In this document: positions 1 through 11,000 of the stretch, piece by piece | Layout: each line of letters starts with the position of its first letter | Position numbering within the stretch: position 1 is the first letter of the stretch | Origin: Sternotherus odoratus | Taxonomy: Eukaryota; Chordata; Testudines; Kinosternidae | Assembly: GCA_032164245.1 (NCBI GenBank) | Contig: JAVMKO010000020.1 | Coordinates: 5,173,206 to 5,237,205, forward strand | Reading direction: 5' to 3' | DNA length: 64,000 nucleotides | Made by a program: the position numbers and the translations under genes | Notes under the pieces: generated by a model | The model's database searches: none | The model's input: the letters and a program-made list of their open reading frames with translations, nothing else | What the model was told of the DNA's origin: nothing

Positions 1-1496
1 AGAGAGCTGCTTTACAGGTGTATCTTTAAAAAGATTATCAAAAACAAGGGGAGTAACCTTGGCAACTACTTTAAAAACCAAAAGACACCCAGGAGCGTGG
101 AGTTTTACCATCTTGTGCAAAGCTCCTGACAGCACACATGAAGTAGGTGGTGTCAAACCAAATAAGTAGTTGTGTAGGGCAACTCCAAGATACATATTCA
201 GGATGTTTCAGGAACAGGTGGCACTTTCTATACTGAATCAGTACTCCACATTTTTGTGTGCCACACATAATTTTTGCAAGGCAAACCAGGCACTGCTATA
301 ATACAAATAATTATTAAGTCTCTCCTTATTCCTAGGAGGAAAGTAAGCTATCAAAGAATCATTCCACTGGGTGGTGGGCTGGAATGAAAGGCAGCAGTTT
401 AATAGCATACTTCATCAAGTTAGCACAGGAAGTCAAGGAGATTGCTGTAGCTAAATGAAACTGCAGGGGGGATTTAAAGGAAGCAAAATGTCATTTATTG
501 AGTGGTAATTTTGAAAGGGCACTAAAAACATCCCTGCTGGTAAATGGAGGAATAAATTTCTCATACACACTGTGGGAGAGCAGTGGTAACAGCACTTCAC
601 CCTGGGAAGAAAAACAGCTGTTGCTTACCTCTCTTTCAGATTAAATTAACTGTACTGAATTAATCAATTTAGCAAAACTGGGGAACCATATATATATATA
701 TAACTGTAGACATTAGCTATCTGCACAAGGGACAGCAGAAGGTCTAAGCACAGCGATTGTGATAACATCTAGACTTCCAATCCTACTTGAATGGAAACCA
801 CAAGTACAAATGGTTTGAGGTTTGACGCAGCCCGCGCTCATCATCCTCTCTCAATAGCAGCTATGTCTTTAAAACCATCTACTGATTCTTTTCGGATGCA
901 GTGTCTCAAGTCAAAAACGGATGCACGCAGACTCAGCAGGCACCTCTGAGCTAGATAGACTGATTGATGTGTATGTTTGCTCTTTTCAGACAAAAACCTA
1001 AGCCAGAGGGATGTAGCAAAGTTCCGGCCTGCTCCGTCTGCCTGTCTTTCCAATACACGCACCAGCCTAGTAGAATTGACTTTCCCCTATAGGGGATGTT
1101 TCACAACAAGGGCTGGGGTTTGCCCTGATGCCCTTGCTCAATGTTTCCTTTCCCTATGCTGGGGAGAGGATATTAGCTATGTCCAGGTGCTCCCTCTGCT
1201 GTAATAATGGCCTAGGCTGCATAGCCACTAGCTGGCTCTCCTTCCTCTGCAGGAGCCAGCCTCCAGCGCCTGGTGCAGGGCGTTGAAGGTCCCCATTCAT
1301 CCCCATCTGAGTTCAGAGACAGGCCCTGACTGGGGCCGGGGTAGGGCCAACCCTGCATCCTCCTTCCACCCCACAGCGGCCCCCTCTGGCTTATGCAATA
1401 CTGAGACTCCGTTACAGCCACCCCCGAGAGCCAAATAACTCCCACGACCCACCCCTCTATGGCCCAGGAAGCCACGCCCTTCGCGCCCCAGCTTCA
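1..1496. other. Upstream flank of MTHFD2
   Basis: 1-840 is AT-rich with a short (TA)n at 688-702. 840-1496 becomes GC-rich toward the promoter. No exon, RNA gene or repeat family was recognised. In human the next gene upstream (MOB1A, as I recall) is distant, and no sign of it is seen here. Confidence 0.5.
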
Positions 1497-1850
1497 CCAA
1501 TGAAAAAGCAGCCCAGGGGTTTCCGCCCGCCCATCGCTCAGCTATTCACGAATCACAGCCGGGCCCAAGTGCGTCACTTTATCTGAACCACTCACCTATC
1601 GATACCAGCGTTAAATCCTGCCCCTTACTTGTGTCCGCCAATCAGACCCCTTCCTCCAGTTTCTTTTGCTGTCGCGACCAATCATGGTCCAGTTACGTTA
1701 TTTCCCCCTCCCCGTGCCGGTTTCCCCCGTCTCCTGCGTCACTCTGGCGGATCACCAATCAGCGCGGGGCCGGTATGTTCCGCGCGCTGTGATAGGCGCT
1801 TCTCCAGCCAATAGGGGCGGGTCTGGCGGGTAGGGGAATCTATATAAGGG
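1497..1850 (+). promoter_or_regulatory. MTHFD2 promoter: CCAAT array, GC box, TATA box
   Basis: Five direct CCAAT pentamers lie at 1497, 1638, 1678, 1755 and 1808. A GGGGCGGG GC box follows the last one, and a TATATAAG box sits at 1841-1848. Two TGCGTCAC motifs (1570-1577 and 1735-1742) resemble CREB/ATF sites. The TATA position predicts initiation near 1865-1875, which would leave a roughly 50-nt 5' UTR before ATG 1919. The region is CpG-rich, unlike the AT-rich surroundings. The factor assignments (NF-Y, SP1, ATF) are inferred from motifs only. Confidence 0.75.
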
Positions 1851-1918
1851 GGGGAATGTCAGGTCGGTTTTTTGCCCGCGCGAACCAACGGCTGCGTGTC
1901 TCTGGTGTCCTCGGAACC

Positions 1919-2037
1919 ATGGTGGTGGCCGCGCTGTCCCCGAGCCTGCTGCTCCGAGCCCTGGGCCGGGCGGGACGAGCCCCCCGCGGCTGCTGCTGTG
2001 CCCTGAGCTCCCGTCGGCTGCACCTCACCGCGCCCAG
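1919..2037 (+). CDS. MTHFD2: MTHFD2 exon 1 (coding part)
   Basis: The start ATG at 1919-1921 sits in ACCATGG, an ideal Kozak context. An in-frame ATG at 1856 is only 8 nt past the TATA box, so it should lie upstream of the transcription start and is not preferred. The exon encodes [20 protein letters not shown] and on to HLTAPR, an Arg-rich, acid-free presequence. It ends CAG|GTAGGG in phase 2. Confidence 0.93.
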
Positions 2038-5000
2038 GTAGGGGGGGGGGCGAGAGGGGCTCGGGGAGATTCCTCTTTGCTGAGGGCAAAAGGGGGTGGT
2101 GTCCCCTGGGGGGGGGGAGGGAAGAGGCCCCTTTGTGGGTGGGGGGGCAAAGTTGGGAGATGCCCCTTTTCTGGGGGGGTTGTGCTTGGGGAGGAGGGGG
2201 GAGTTGGGAGATGCCCCTTAGTGGATGGGGGGCAGAGCTGGGAGATCCCCTTTTCTAGGGGGGTTTTGCCTGGGGAGGAGGGGGGAGTTGGGGAGGCCCC
2301 TTTGTGGGCGGGGGGGGGGCAGAGTTGGGAGATCCCCTTTTCTAGGGGGGGTTTGCCTGGGGAGGAGGGGGGAGTTGGGGAGGCCCCTTTGTGGGCGGGG
2401 GGGGCAGAGTTGGGAGATCCCCTTTTCTAGGGGGGGTTTGCCTGGGGAGGAGGGGGGAGTTGGGGAGGCCCCTTTGTGGGCGGGGGGGGCAGAGTTGGGA
2501 GATCCCCTTTTCTAGGGGGGTTTTGCCTGGGGAGGAGGGGGGAGTTGGGGAGGCCCCTTTGTGGGCGGGGGGGGGGGCAGAGTTGGGAGATCCCCTTTTC
2601 TAGGGGGGGTTTGCCTGGGGAGGAGAGGGGAGTTGGGAGATGCCCCTTTGTGGGGGGGGGGCATAGTTGGGAGATCCCCTTTTCTGGGGGGGGGGTTGCC
2701 TGGGGAGGAGGGGGGAGTTGGGAGATGCCCCTTTGTGGGGGGGCATAGTTGGGAGATCCCCTTTTCTGGGGGGGTGTCACCTGGGGAGGAGGGGGGAGTT
2801 GGGAGATGCCCCTGTGTGGGGTGAGGGAGAGTCCCGGGGGCGGGGGGCAGTTGGGAGATGTCTTTGTGGCTGGGGTGTGTGCGCGCGAGACGGGGGTCCT
2901 CCTGAGGTGGAGAGAAGGACCTACTTGGGTTGGGGCTTATGTGATGTAGGCTCAGGGACTCTGAATTAGATGGGAAAGTGGCCACGCAAAGCCCAGGGAG
3001 GTGCTGTTGGGTGGCTAGGGGGCTGAGGTGTGATCTCATCGGTGTCTGAGAAATGAGACCATTTTCCTGTGAAAAAGCAATGCGGAAAAACTGAGGGTGG
3101 TGAGATCTGAGTCACCCAGCCAGGGGAAAAGCCAAACCGGGCATCCCCATCCCAGGCAGATGGTGGTTAGATCCCCAGTATTGTCCACCAGTACTGAAGC
3201 CCTGCCCAGGGTAGATGCTGAATGCATCAGGGAGCAAAATCTAAACACTGTGAGACGTCTGAACCATGCAGTTACTATGGGGGCTTGCAACCCAGATAGT
3301 GGGTACAGTGGCAATTAAACACCAAATCCTGGAAAGCTGCATCTGCAGCAGATACTAGATGCATGGAAGGGGGGGATGTTAAACCCCAAACATACTGAAT
3401 CATTCTGTGAGGCCGAGACTTATGTACCCAAATTGAAACCCAGTGTCTGCTGTTGTACACTTGTGTTGCCCGTAAAGTACAGTATTGCTGAAATGAATGG
3501 GAACTTCTGCTCTGTTGGCCACTTTGCTTTGGTGGAGTGCTCCCAGTGGCAGCTAGCAGATCCTCAGGCTGATGAAATCCTATTCCCTGCTTGCATGGAA
3601 CAGCTGTTTCCTCATGCTCAAGATCCAGGGCACACCCTTGTAGGGAAAGGACCAGCTGCCCTTCTGGTCTCCCTTTGTAATTGGATCCACCACTACCTTG
3701 TAACACCTCTGGTGAGGCTGTGGGGGCATGGGTGCAATTGAGTTAAGTGTAATTACATGTGGAGGGGAGAGAATACATTTTCTGGGGCTGAAGAGTAATT
3801 AAGTGCCAAGGAAAAATCTACAAGGAGGGGGGAGAATTCTCCCTACCAGTCATCCTAAGTACTTTTCTTTCAGGTCAAAGGCCTGCCAGAAAGGGAGGCT
3901 CTTTAGATAATTCAAATCTGTCTGCAAATGTGAGACTCTAATTCATTGTAGCAGTGCAGTGACTCACCCCTGTGGCACCTCCTGTTCATCATCCAGGAAT
4001 TAGCGCTTTCCAGTGCACAGGGTGGTGTCTCGCTGGCCTCAGTGTCCCTCCTGGATCCTGGTGCCCTCTTCTCTTGGGTGCTTGTCCATTGGCAGTTCCC
4101 TCTCACTCTGCCTCTGGGCCTCCCCTCCCTAGGGAACCTCCAACCCTCTAATCCCCACCTTGCCTCTGTCTGGGCTACTGCCAGTCATCAAGCCCCTGCT
4201 CTGTGGGGCAGACTGCGGTGTAAGAGCCAGTCACCACAGGCAAGGGAGGTTCTTGACCTGCTGCCTTTCCCTGACACCCAGTACCTCTGTGGGCCTAGGG
4301 GCATTGCCAGCCTGGAGCTCCCCTGCTCCTCTGGCCTTTCTCCAGCCCTGCTTCACTCCCAGTACCCCTTCTGCAGGCAGCCAGGCCCTGCTCCCTCCAA
4401 GACTAGAGAAAGAGCTGTTTAAGCCCCTGGCTCAGAGCCTTTTATAAGGGCCAGCTGGGCCCTAATTGACCCAGCCACAGCTGTGGCTGCTAAGCCCTCA
4501 GCTGGGCTGCTTTTCCCAGCCACAACCCTCAGCAGGGCTGTTTTAACCCTGCCAGGGTTGGAGCAGGTAACCACCCTGTTAGATTCATAATTATCCACCC
4601 TACAGAGTTATTAGAATTAATTAGTACAGCCACAAATATACATGCCCAGACATACAAATCTCCCCTGCTCTCACCCTTGTGAGAAATCTCAACTTGGTTG
4701 TCTAAAAATCACTTGTGACAGGAAAGAAGCATTTTGAAAGTATGAATGAATTGTATATTTTGAGTAAAATGTTAGGTATTAAATTGATATGAGGGGGGAG
4801 TCAAAAAAATTTCTTCTTAAACTACCTGCTCCTAGTCTCTGAATGTTCCCTCATTTCCCAATAGCAAGAAATGTATTTTTGTCCTCCTTTTTCCCTGTGG
4901 TTTCCATTATCACTCAATAAATACATTATGCTGCAGTACTTACGTCAATCTAGCTTCGAGACCTTGTCACTGCTCCTCCCCTTTCAGGAACTTGTACCGA

Positions 5001-8000
5001 AAATTGTGGCTACGTGCTGTAACTGGGCAAAACTGCCTTCCAGGGAGATGGTGCTGTCTCAAGTGTGGTAAAATTGTTTGTGGCTTGCTCAAGATGCAAA
5101 GGGCCTAACTTGTGTTTTTCTGACACTTAAAGGAGTACTTCCAACTTTTCTTCACCCTTAGGTTCTTTGATATATCTCAGGGCTTGACTCTCTTGCAGTG
5201 GCATGGGAGGGGGTGGGAGAGAGGTTAATGCTCCTTCCAATAGATATAGAGCTACATTCTGGTCTTACAATGTGAAATTTTAAATTATTCCGCTGATCTC
5301 CGCCTATGTAACTGCAATCAGATCAGTGGTCAAATATTTGGGGGGGTTTCTCCTCTGCACCTCTTACATTTCATCATCTCTTCTTGCTCCTATACCCTTT
5401 TGTTCAAGCCTAATGTCTAGTCAAAGAGTTACATAATACAAATCTGCTGCCAAGGTTTTGCCTTGGCATTCCTGTATCCTCTCTGGCAAGGGATACATTG
5501 ACACTCTGACTGAAGCTTAGATTCTTTTATGAACTGTTAGTTCTGTTTATAGTAGAAGATAGTTTAGTGGACTTCCCAAAACTCATTTTGTGACTTAGTG
5601 TATGTGTGATATTAATCGGCATTTAGCTCTACAGTTAAAACATTTAGCATTTGAAATGGTGCCCGTAGGTTTATTTCCCTGTTAGAGGGAATAAGATCAT
5701 AAGAACGGCCATACTGGGTCAGACCAAACCGACAGTGGCCAATGCCAGATGTCCTGGAGTGAGTGAACATAACAGGTAAGGATCAAGTGATCTCTCTCCT
5801 GCCATCCATCACCACCCTCTGACAAATAGAGCCTGGGGACACATTCCTTACCCATCCTGGCTAATAGCCATTAATATACTTAGCCTCCATGATTTTATCT
5901 AGTTCTCTTTTAAACCCTGTTATATTCCTAGGCATCACAACCTCCTCAGGCTAGGAGTTCCATAGGTTGACTGTGGTCTGTGTGAAGAAAGAATAATCTG
6001 TTACATTTGGTAGTAACCCTCACTTATTTGCCAGATAGTTGGAAACTGCCAAGGAATAGTGCAAACACATACAATATATTTAACACTGTAATTATATTAA
6101 ACAGAAAATAAATATAACAGGGTAAAACACTATTTTCAGGGTCACCGGTGCCCATGCTGGTAATATCTATGAATTTCCTATCCTGTGATCTGATACAGCA
6201 AATGTGAAATTAGTGTCCTGTTGGTACATGTACTTTATAGGTGCCCTTGATGACTTGTGACCATGATACCTTCTGTGGAGCAGTGAACAATGTGGCTGAC
6301 TAGGATCAGTACAGCCCAAGAGACTCACAAGTGGGATAAGGTGATAAGTCCCTCCACAGATTTAATGGTCAGCAAGGTAACAAACAGGGCCGGCACCAGC
6401 ATAGAAGCAGGTGTGTGGGGCGGCATTTCAGCCACGCCGCCCGCTTTGCTTCTCTGGCTGTGCTGTGGCCGTGCCGCCTCCCCCTCGCCCCTCCGGCCTA
6501 TCTCCTTTTTGTGCGTGAGGCAGCCGGCCCTGGTAACAATCCCCAAATCCTTACCCCCTGGCTTGAGGATGCAGTTCAGAGAGTAAGGGGTCTCCCCAAC
6601 AGTTCCCCTGAGTAGCTAAGTGAAAGATGGTGCACTCCCAGATGACTGTGAACGATGCTCCCATTCGAGATGGCTCTGGATTCCTCAGTCACTGGGGAGG
6701 GCAGATGATCCTGCTGGCAGGCATCCTCTTCGTGCAGGAGTCAGGGTGCTTCTGGTGCCAGGATTTCCCCTCACCACAAAGATGCAGATTACAAAACTTT
6801 TGCTAAAAGCCAAACTTTAGTCTCCCACCCTAGCGCGCTCATACCCACGCTGCACATGCGCCCAGCTTAGGGAACAGTGGTGGAGGGCAGGACTTGCAGT
6901 ATGACCTTGAGGGGAACGTCACTTACATTTTTGTTCAGTAATCTAGATAAATGGAGTATAATATCTGGTATGTGTGGGTATTCGTATTAATGCATGTTTG
7001 AAGTGCTGTGACAACTTCTGTGAAGGTGAAAGTTTGACATCAGTCAGTGATGCAAATTGTGAGACTCTTAGATTTCCCGCCTTTTTGAGAATGCTCATCT
7101 AATCTCCTTGACCAATGACTTTCCTTCCTAGATGGTAAGAGTAGCCCTAGAAATAAAATTTGTGGACTATTCGGACTGTAAAGTACTTGGCTAAATTTAG
7201 AGCTAAAAGGTGTATAATTTTGGAAAGCAGCCTAGAGCTGTTCTTGAAAATAGCAAATTTCATTGATTCTCTAAAAAATGTTAAATTATTTAGCTTAAAG
7301 ATAGTTTAAAATAGTATCTGAAGCTTGAATTTGAGTTTGTCTTGTAAGAAGCTTGATACATTTTCCCTTTGTGGCTTTTTCACCTAGATGTGGGGGAGAC
7401 AAGTATTTGACCATAGTGTTGTGCAAAATGTTTTGCCTGGTAGTCATTTGCATGTGATGCTGATGTATTAGACCAGTCAGAATGACTTGTAGGGTTTACC
7501 CAATTTGGACAAGTTTCCCGTTTGGATCCCTCCCCACTGCCTGTGCATCAAGCAGTGTTTGCACTGCTTCACAAACACTGGCCAAGACTTAGGACCCCAC
7601 CAATTTTGCATCACGGACCGGGAGATAAGCCCTTCTCCGTGAAATAGGATGTCCCTTTGTTCCTAGGAGCACCCCAGCATCACGGACAGGGAGATAAGCC
7701 CTTCTCCGTGAAATAGGATGCCCCATGGTTCCTAGGAGCACCCCAGCAAAGAGGGCTCCTAGCTCCAGCTGGGGAGTGACAGGACTTGTCCATCCCCTGC
7801 ACAGCTGCTGCGGAGTGAGGGGGTGGGTGGGAAGGGGGACATTAGACCCACCTCTGGGTGCCTCCCCCTGCTGCAGCCCCAGAGGTTTCTGCAGCTGGAG
7901 GAGACTGGTGGAGTTGTCTGATCTTCCCTGTGTTGCTGGGTGTGTCCCCAGCAAAGGGGGCTCCTAGCTGTAGTCCAGGCATGGCTGGGGTAGGACAGGA

Positions 8001-11000
8001 TTTGCTCTTTCCCCTGCAGGGCTTCTCTTGGGTCTCTCTCCCAGCTGCAGATAGCTCCACCCCCTCTCATCCCCACTCTGGCAGCTCTGAAGGCAGCACA
8101 GAAGTGAGGGTGGCAATCCCATGACCCCCTTACAAGAGGTTTGCGACCCCCATCCCCATAAGCCCCTTTTCAGTCATGACCCCCATGGGTACAACAGCTG
8201 AAAACCTAAACTTTACCAATTTTCAAATCCTATGGCTGTGAAATTGATCATAATGGAGGTGAATTTGGTAGTTAGTTGCCACTGAAAAAACTCATTATCA
8301 CCACCCCTTGTTCCTGCTGCTGGCCATAATAGTCTAGCAGGAACAAAGCTGATGTTTTGGTAAGTTTTGCTCTTGGTAAGAATGAGTGCTTTTTATTCAA
8401 GCTGAGATATTAATATATATTCTGAAGTTCAGATGTAAAGGAAGTTGGTGTGTAGCCTTCCTTACTGTAAATTGGCAGCTGCGTAACCCCTCTGGCTAGT
8501 AGTATTTCTGTCCGCTTTCCCTCCTGTGTGGTTATCCAGTTTCCTGGAATGCACTGGCAATAGTTATGTATTCCTGATACCAATATAGACCAGGAATGTA
8601 TGGAGGTGGCTTTTTTAATACGACTCAAATGTCAAAGATAAACACTTGTGCTTTTTTCTCTCTGCTTCAGCAAAATTTCATATATTGATCAAATGTCAGT
8701 AGTTTGTTTTTAAAACTGTACTCATGACACTGATATGAGTTTTTGCAACAGTATTTGCATATTAGGATAATTAAAAACAAGCCTAAGAATATTTGTTAAC
8801 AAATTCTAAGATATGTATCTAGGATATTCTGGTAAAACGATAAACTTCAATAGAAAGTGGTTGGTAAAGAAATATGAAGTCTGAGTAAAGAGCGAATAAG
8901 ATAAACTTGCATAGTTACTACATTACTCTAAATGTGTTGTGGTTTTTGATGGGATTAATATGATCTAAGTATTAAACTGAAGAGTTAAAAATGATCCAGT
9001 AGAGCTTGGCTGTAGTGAAATTCCATTTTGTTTTAAAGCAGTTTGCTTATAATGAAAACTCTGCTAAAGTGAAATTGTCCTTTGTGTTCGGGGAGGGGTG
9101 GGATTATTTAGCTGTATGCATTTTATTTGCTTGATTGCTAATTTAGAATGTAAAATGTACACTGGACAAAAGCATGACAAGAGCGTGACTTTTCCAGGAG
9201 AGAGCAATCCATGAACTTTCTCAAATTACATGCACTGTCAGCAAAAATAAAACAAATTGGCCTAGGACTTGTCTTCAACTTTCATTGCTTCTCAGAGCAA
9301 AATTGCAGAATGGAATTTAATTTATTAGCTTGAGTATGCATCATTTGATTTTCCTCTATCATCTTCTAGCTTTGCTGCTAGTAAACCGGATATGTACCTA
9401 AGCTGAATTGATTCTTGTATTGGCCACTCGAAATGGTTTTTATACAAATGTTAACTATGGAATATAATATTTCTGCACAGGTCTAACTCAGTACTACAGC
9501 AACTGCTGTAATGACCTATATTCGCTGAATTTCTTGACTAAAACATTGGGGTGGAGCTTGGGTGGAAAACTCACTATGGAGTGAATGTTTTTAAGAATTT
9601 CCCTGCTTAGATAACCTATTTTCTTCATTTTTCAGAAATGATGCAGTCATAATTTCTGGAAGAAAACTGGCTCAGCAGATCAGACAGGAAGCCCGACATG
9701 AGGTTGAACAATGGGTAGCAGCTGGTAACAAGAGACCCCATCTCAGTGTGGTTCTAGTTGGAGAAAACCCTGCAAGTCACTCCTATGTACTTAACAAAAC
9801 CAAAGCAGCTGCTGATGTAGGTAAGTTCGTGCACTCCTGGCTTTGTGCCCTAATTAATAGGACAGTTAACAAGGTATATCTTTAATTAAGACCTAATTTA
9901 AATTGGGCTTCTCATATGCTGGATGAGGATACACAATTTTCAGCTTGCGGCCCATATACTTTTATCTACTTAGTTTAGTAGTGGCCCCCACATCTTCCAT
10001 TGCGGTGGTCTGTCTGCTTTCATCTGACACTGAGGTACAACCCAGAATGCAATGCTCCATCTTCATCTGAGTGATAGACCAAGCAGGAGCATTGTGGTTT
10101 GCATCTTGCTATTTGAATGCAAGAGATTTAAGTCCGTGGGATGTAATCTCTGTTACTGGAAGATTGAGACTGAGTTCTGTAGTGTAAAAATCAGGATGAA
10201 TTAAGCATTTTCATTTTCAGACTGAATCGACATTTGACCCTCTCCAATAATGTGGTGTTTTTAAAATGACCCTATAGGAATCAGCAGTGAAACAGTCCTG
10301 AAGCCAGCCTCCATCACTGAAGAAGAGCTGCTTGATTTGATTAGCAAGCTAAATGACGACACCAATGTGGATGGCCTATTAGTACAGCTTCCCTTACCTG
10401 GTGAGTTGGGATTTTTTGTGGAGCTCTTACTGGGCATGTCTTCGCTTCTGGGAGATCCATGCGGTGGGTGTCGATTTAGCGGGTCTAGTGAAGACATACT
10501 AAATCGACAGAGTGTTCTCCGGTCATCCCCCCACCCCCTCACTGTGTTTGCACCTTTACCTAGAAAACCTTCAAATGTCTTGTGTATGGTGAGGGATCAA
10601 GTTAACAGTCTGGCTCCTCCCTGAACCTGCGGTGACATTGCTGCTTTTGCGGCTCTTGCGTGTGAAGCATATGAAGGAAATGGCATTCTGCCATGATGCT
10701 AGTCAATGACGAAAAGTTGGTTTATTGACTTCCTCTGTAGCAGCAGTTGAATGTGTGCATACAGTTGACGGGTGGAGGTTAATGTTTTCCGCTTTCTGGA
10801 GTAGCGGCCACTTGTTGGGCCTGCATTGCATACACAACTGCAATCTAGGTGGTCTAAAAATAGTCTCCAAATTTAAAGGGATATTTTCACATTCATTGCA
10901 AGAAATACTGAATGCACAGGGGTAAATTTGAAGTCCCTATGGTTAATTCCCGGTGTAGCGGCATGACTCACCCCTGAGGTGTGTCCTGCTGGTCGTCCGG

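Larger units (their letters stand above)
2871..9635 (+). other. Remainder of MTHFD2 intron 1
   Basis: Contains the possible LTR copy 1, a CR1 piece, a hAT MITE, a DNA element and a 69-bp duplication (listed separately). The stretches 2880-3940, 4580-5690, 6540-7580 and 8280-9630 hold nothing recognised; none of the short open frames there has splice sites plus similarity. Confidence 0.55.

Noticed and set aside
1856..1918. In-frame upstream ATG (1856) as the MTHFD2 start
   Set aside because: It lies 8 nt after the TATA box and so most likely upstream of the transcription start; ATG 1919 has a perfect Kozak context.
2077..3039. Several 70-175 codon Gly- or Pro-rich frames on both strands
   Set aside because: Translations of the intron 1 minisatellite; each is periodic with the DNA repeat and has no start context or splice support.
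6290..6820. Frames of 66-98 codons around a hAT MITE
   Set aside because: They overlap the MITE 6385-6532 and have no similarity to proteins I recognise.
7046..7056. TGATGCAAA resembling an ATF4-C/EBP response element in MTHFD2 intron 1
   Set aside because: A single loose 9-mer in 64 kb is expected by chance and lies 5 kb from the promoter; no supporting context.
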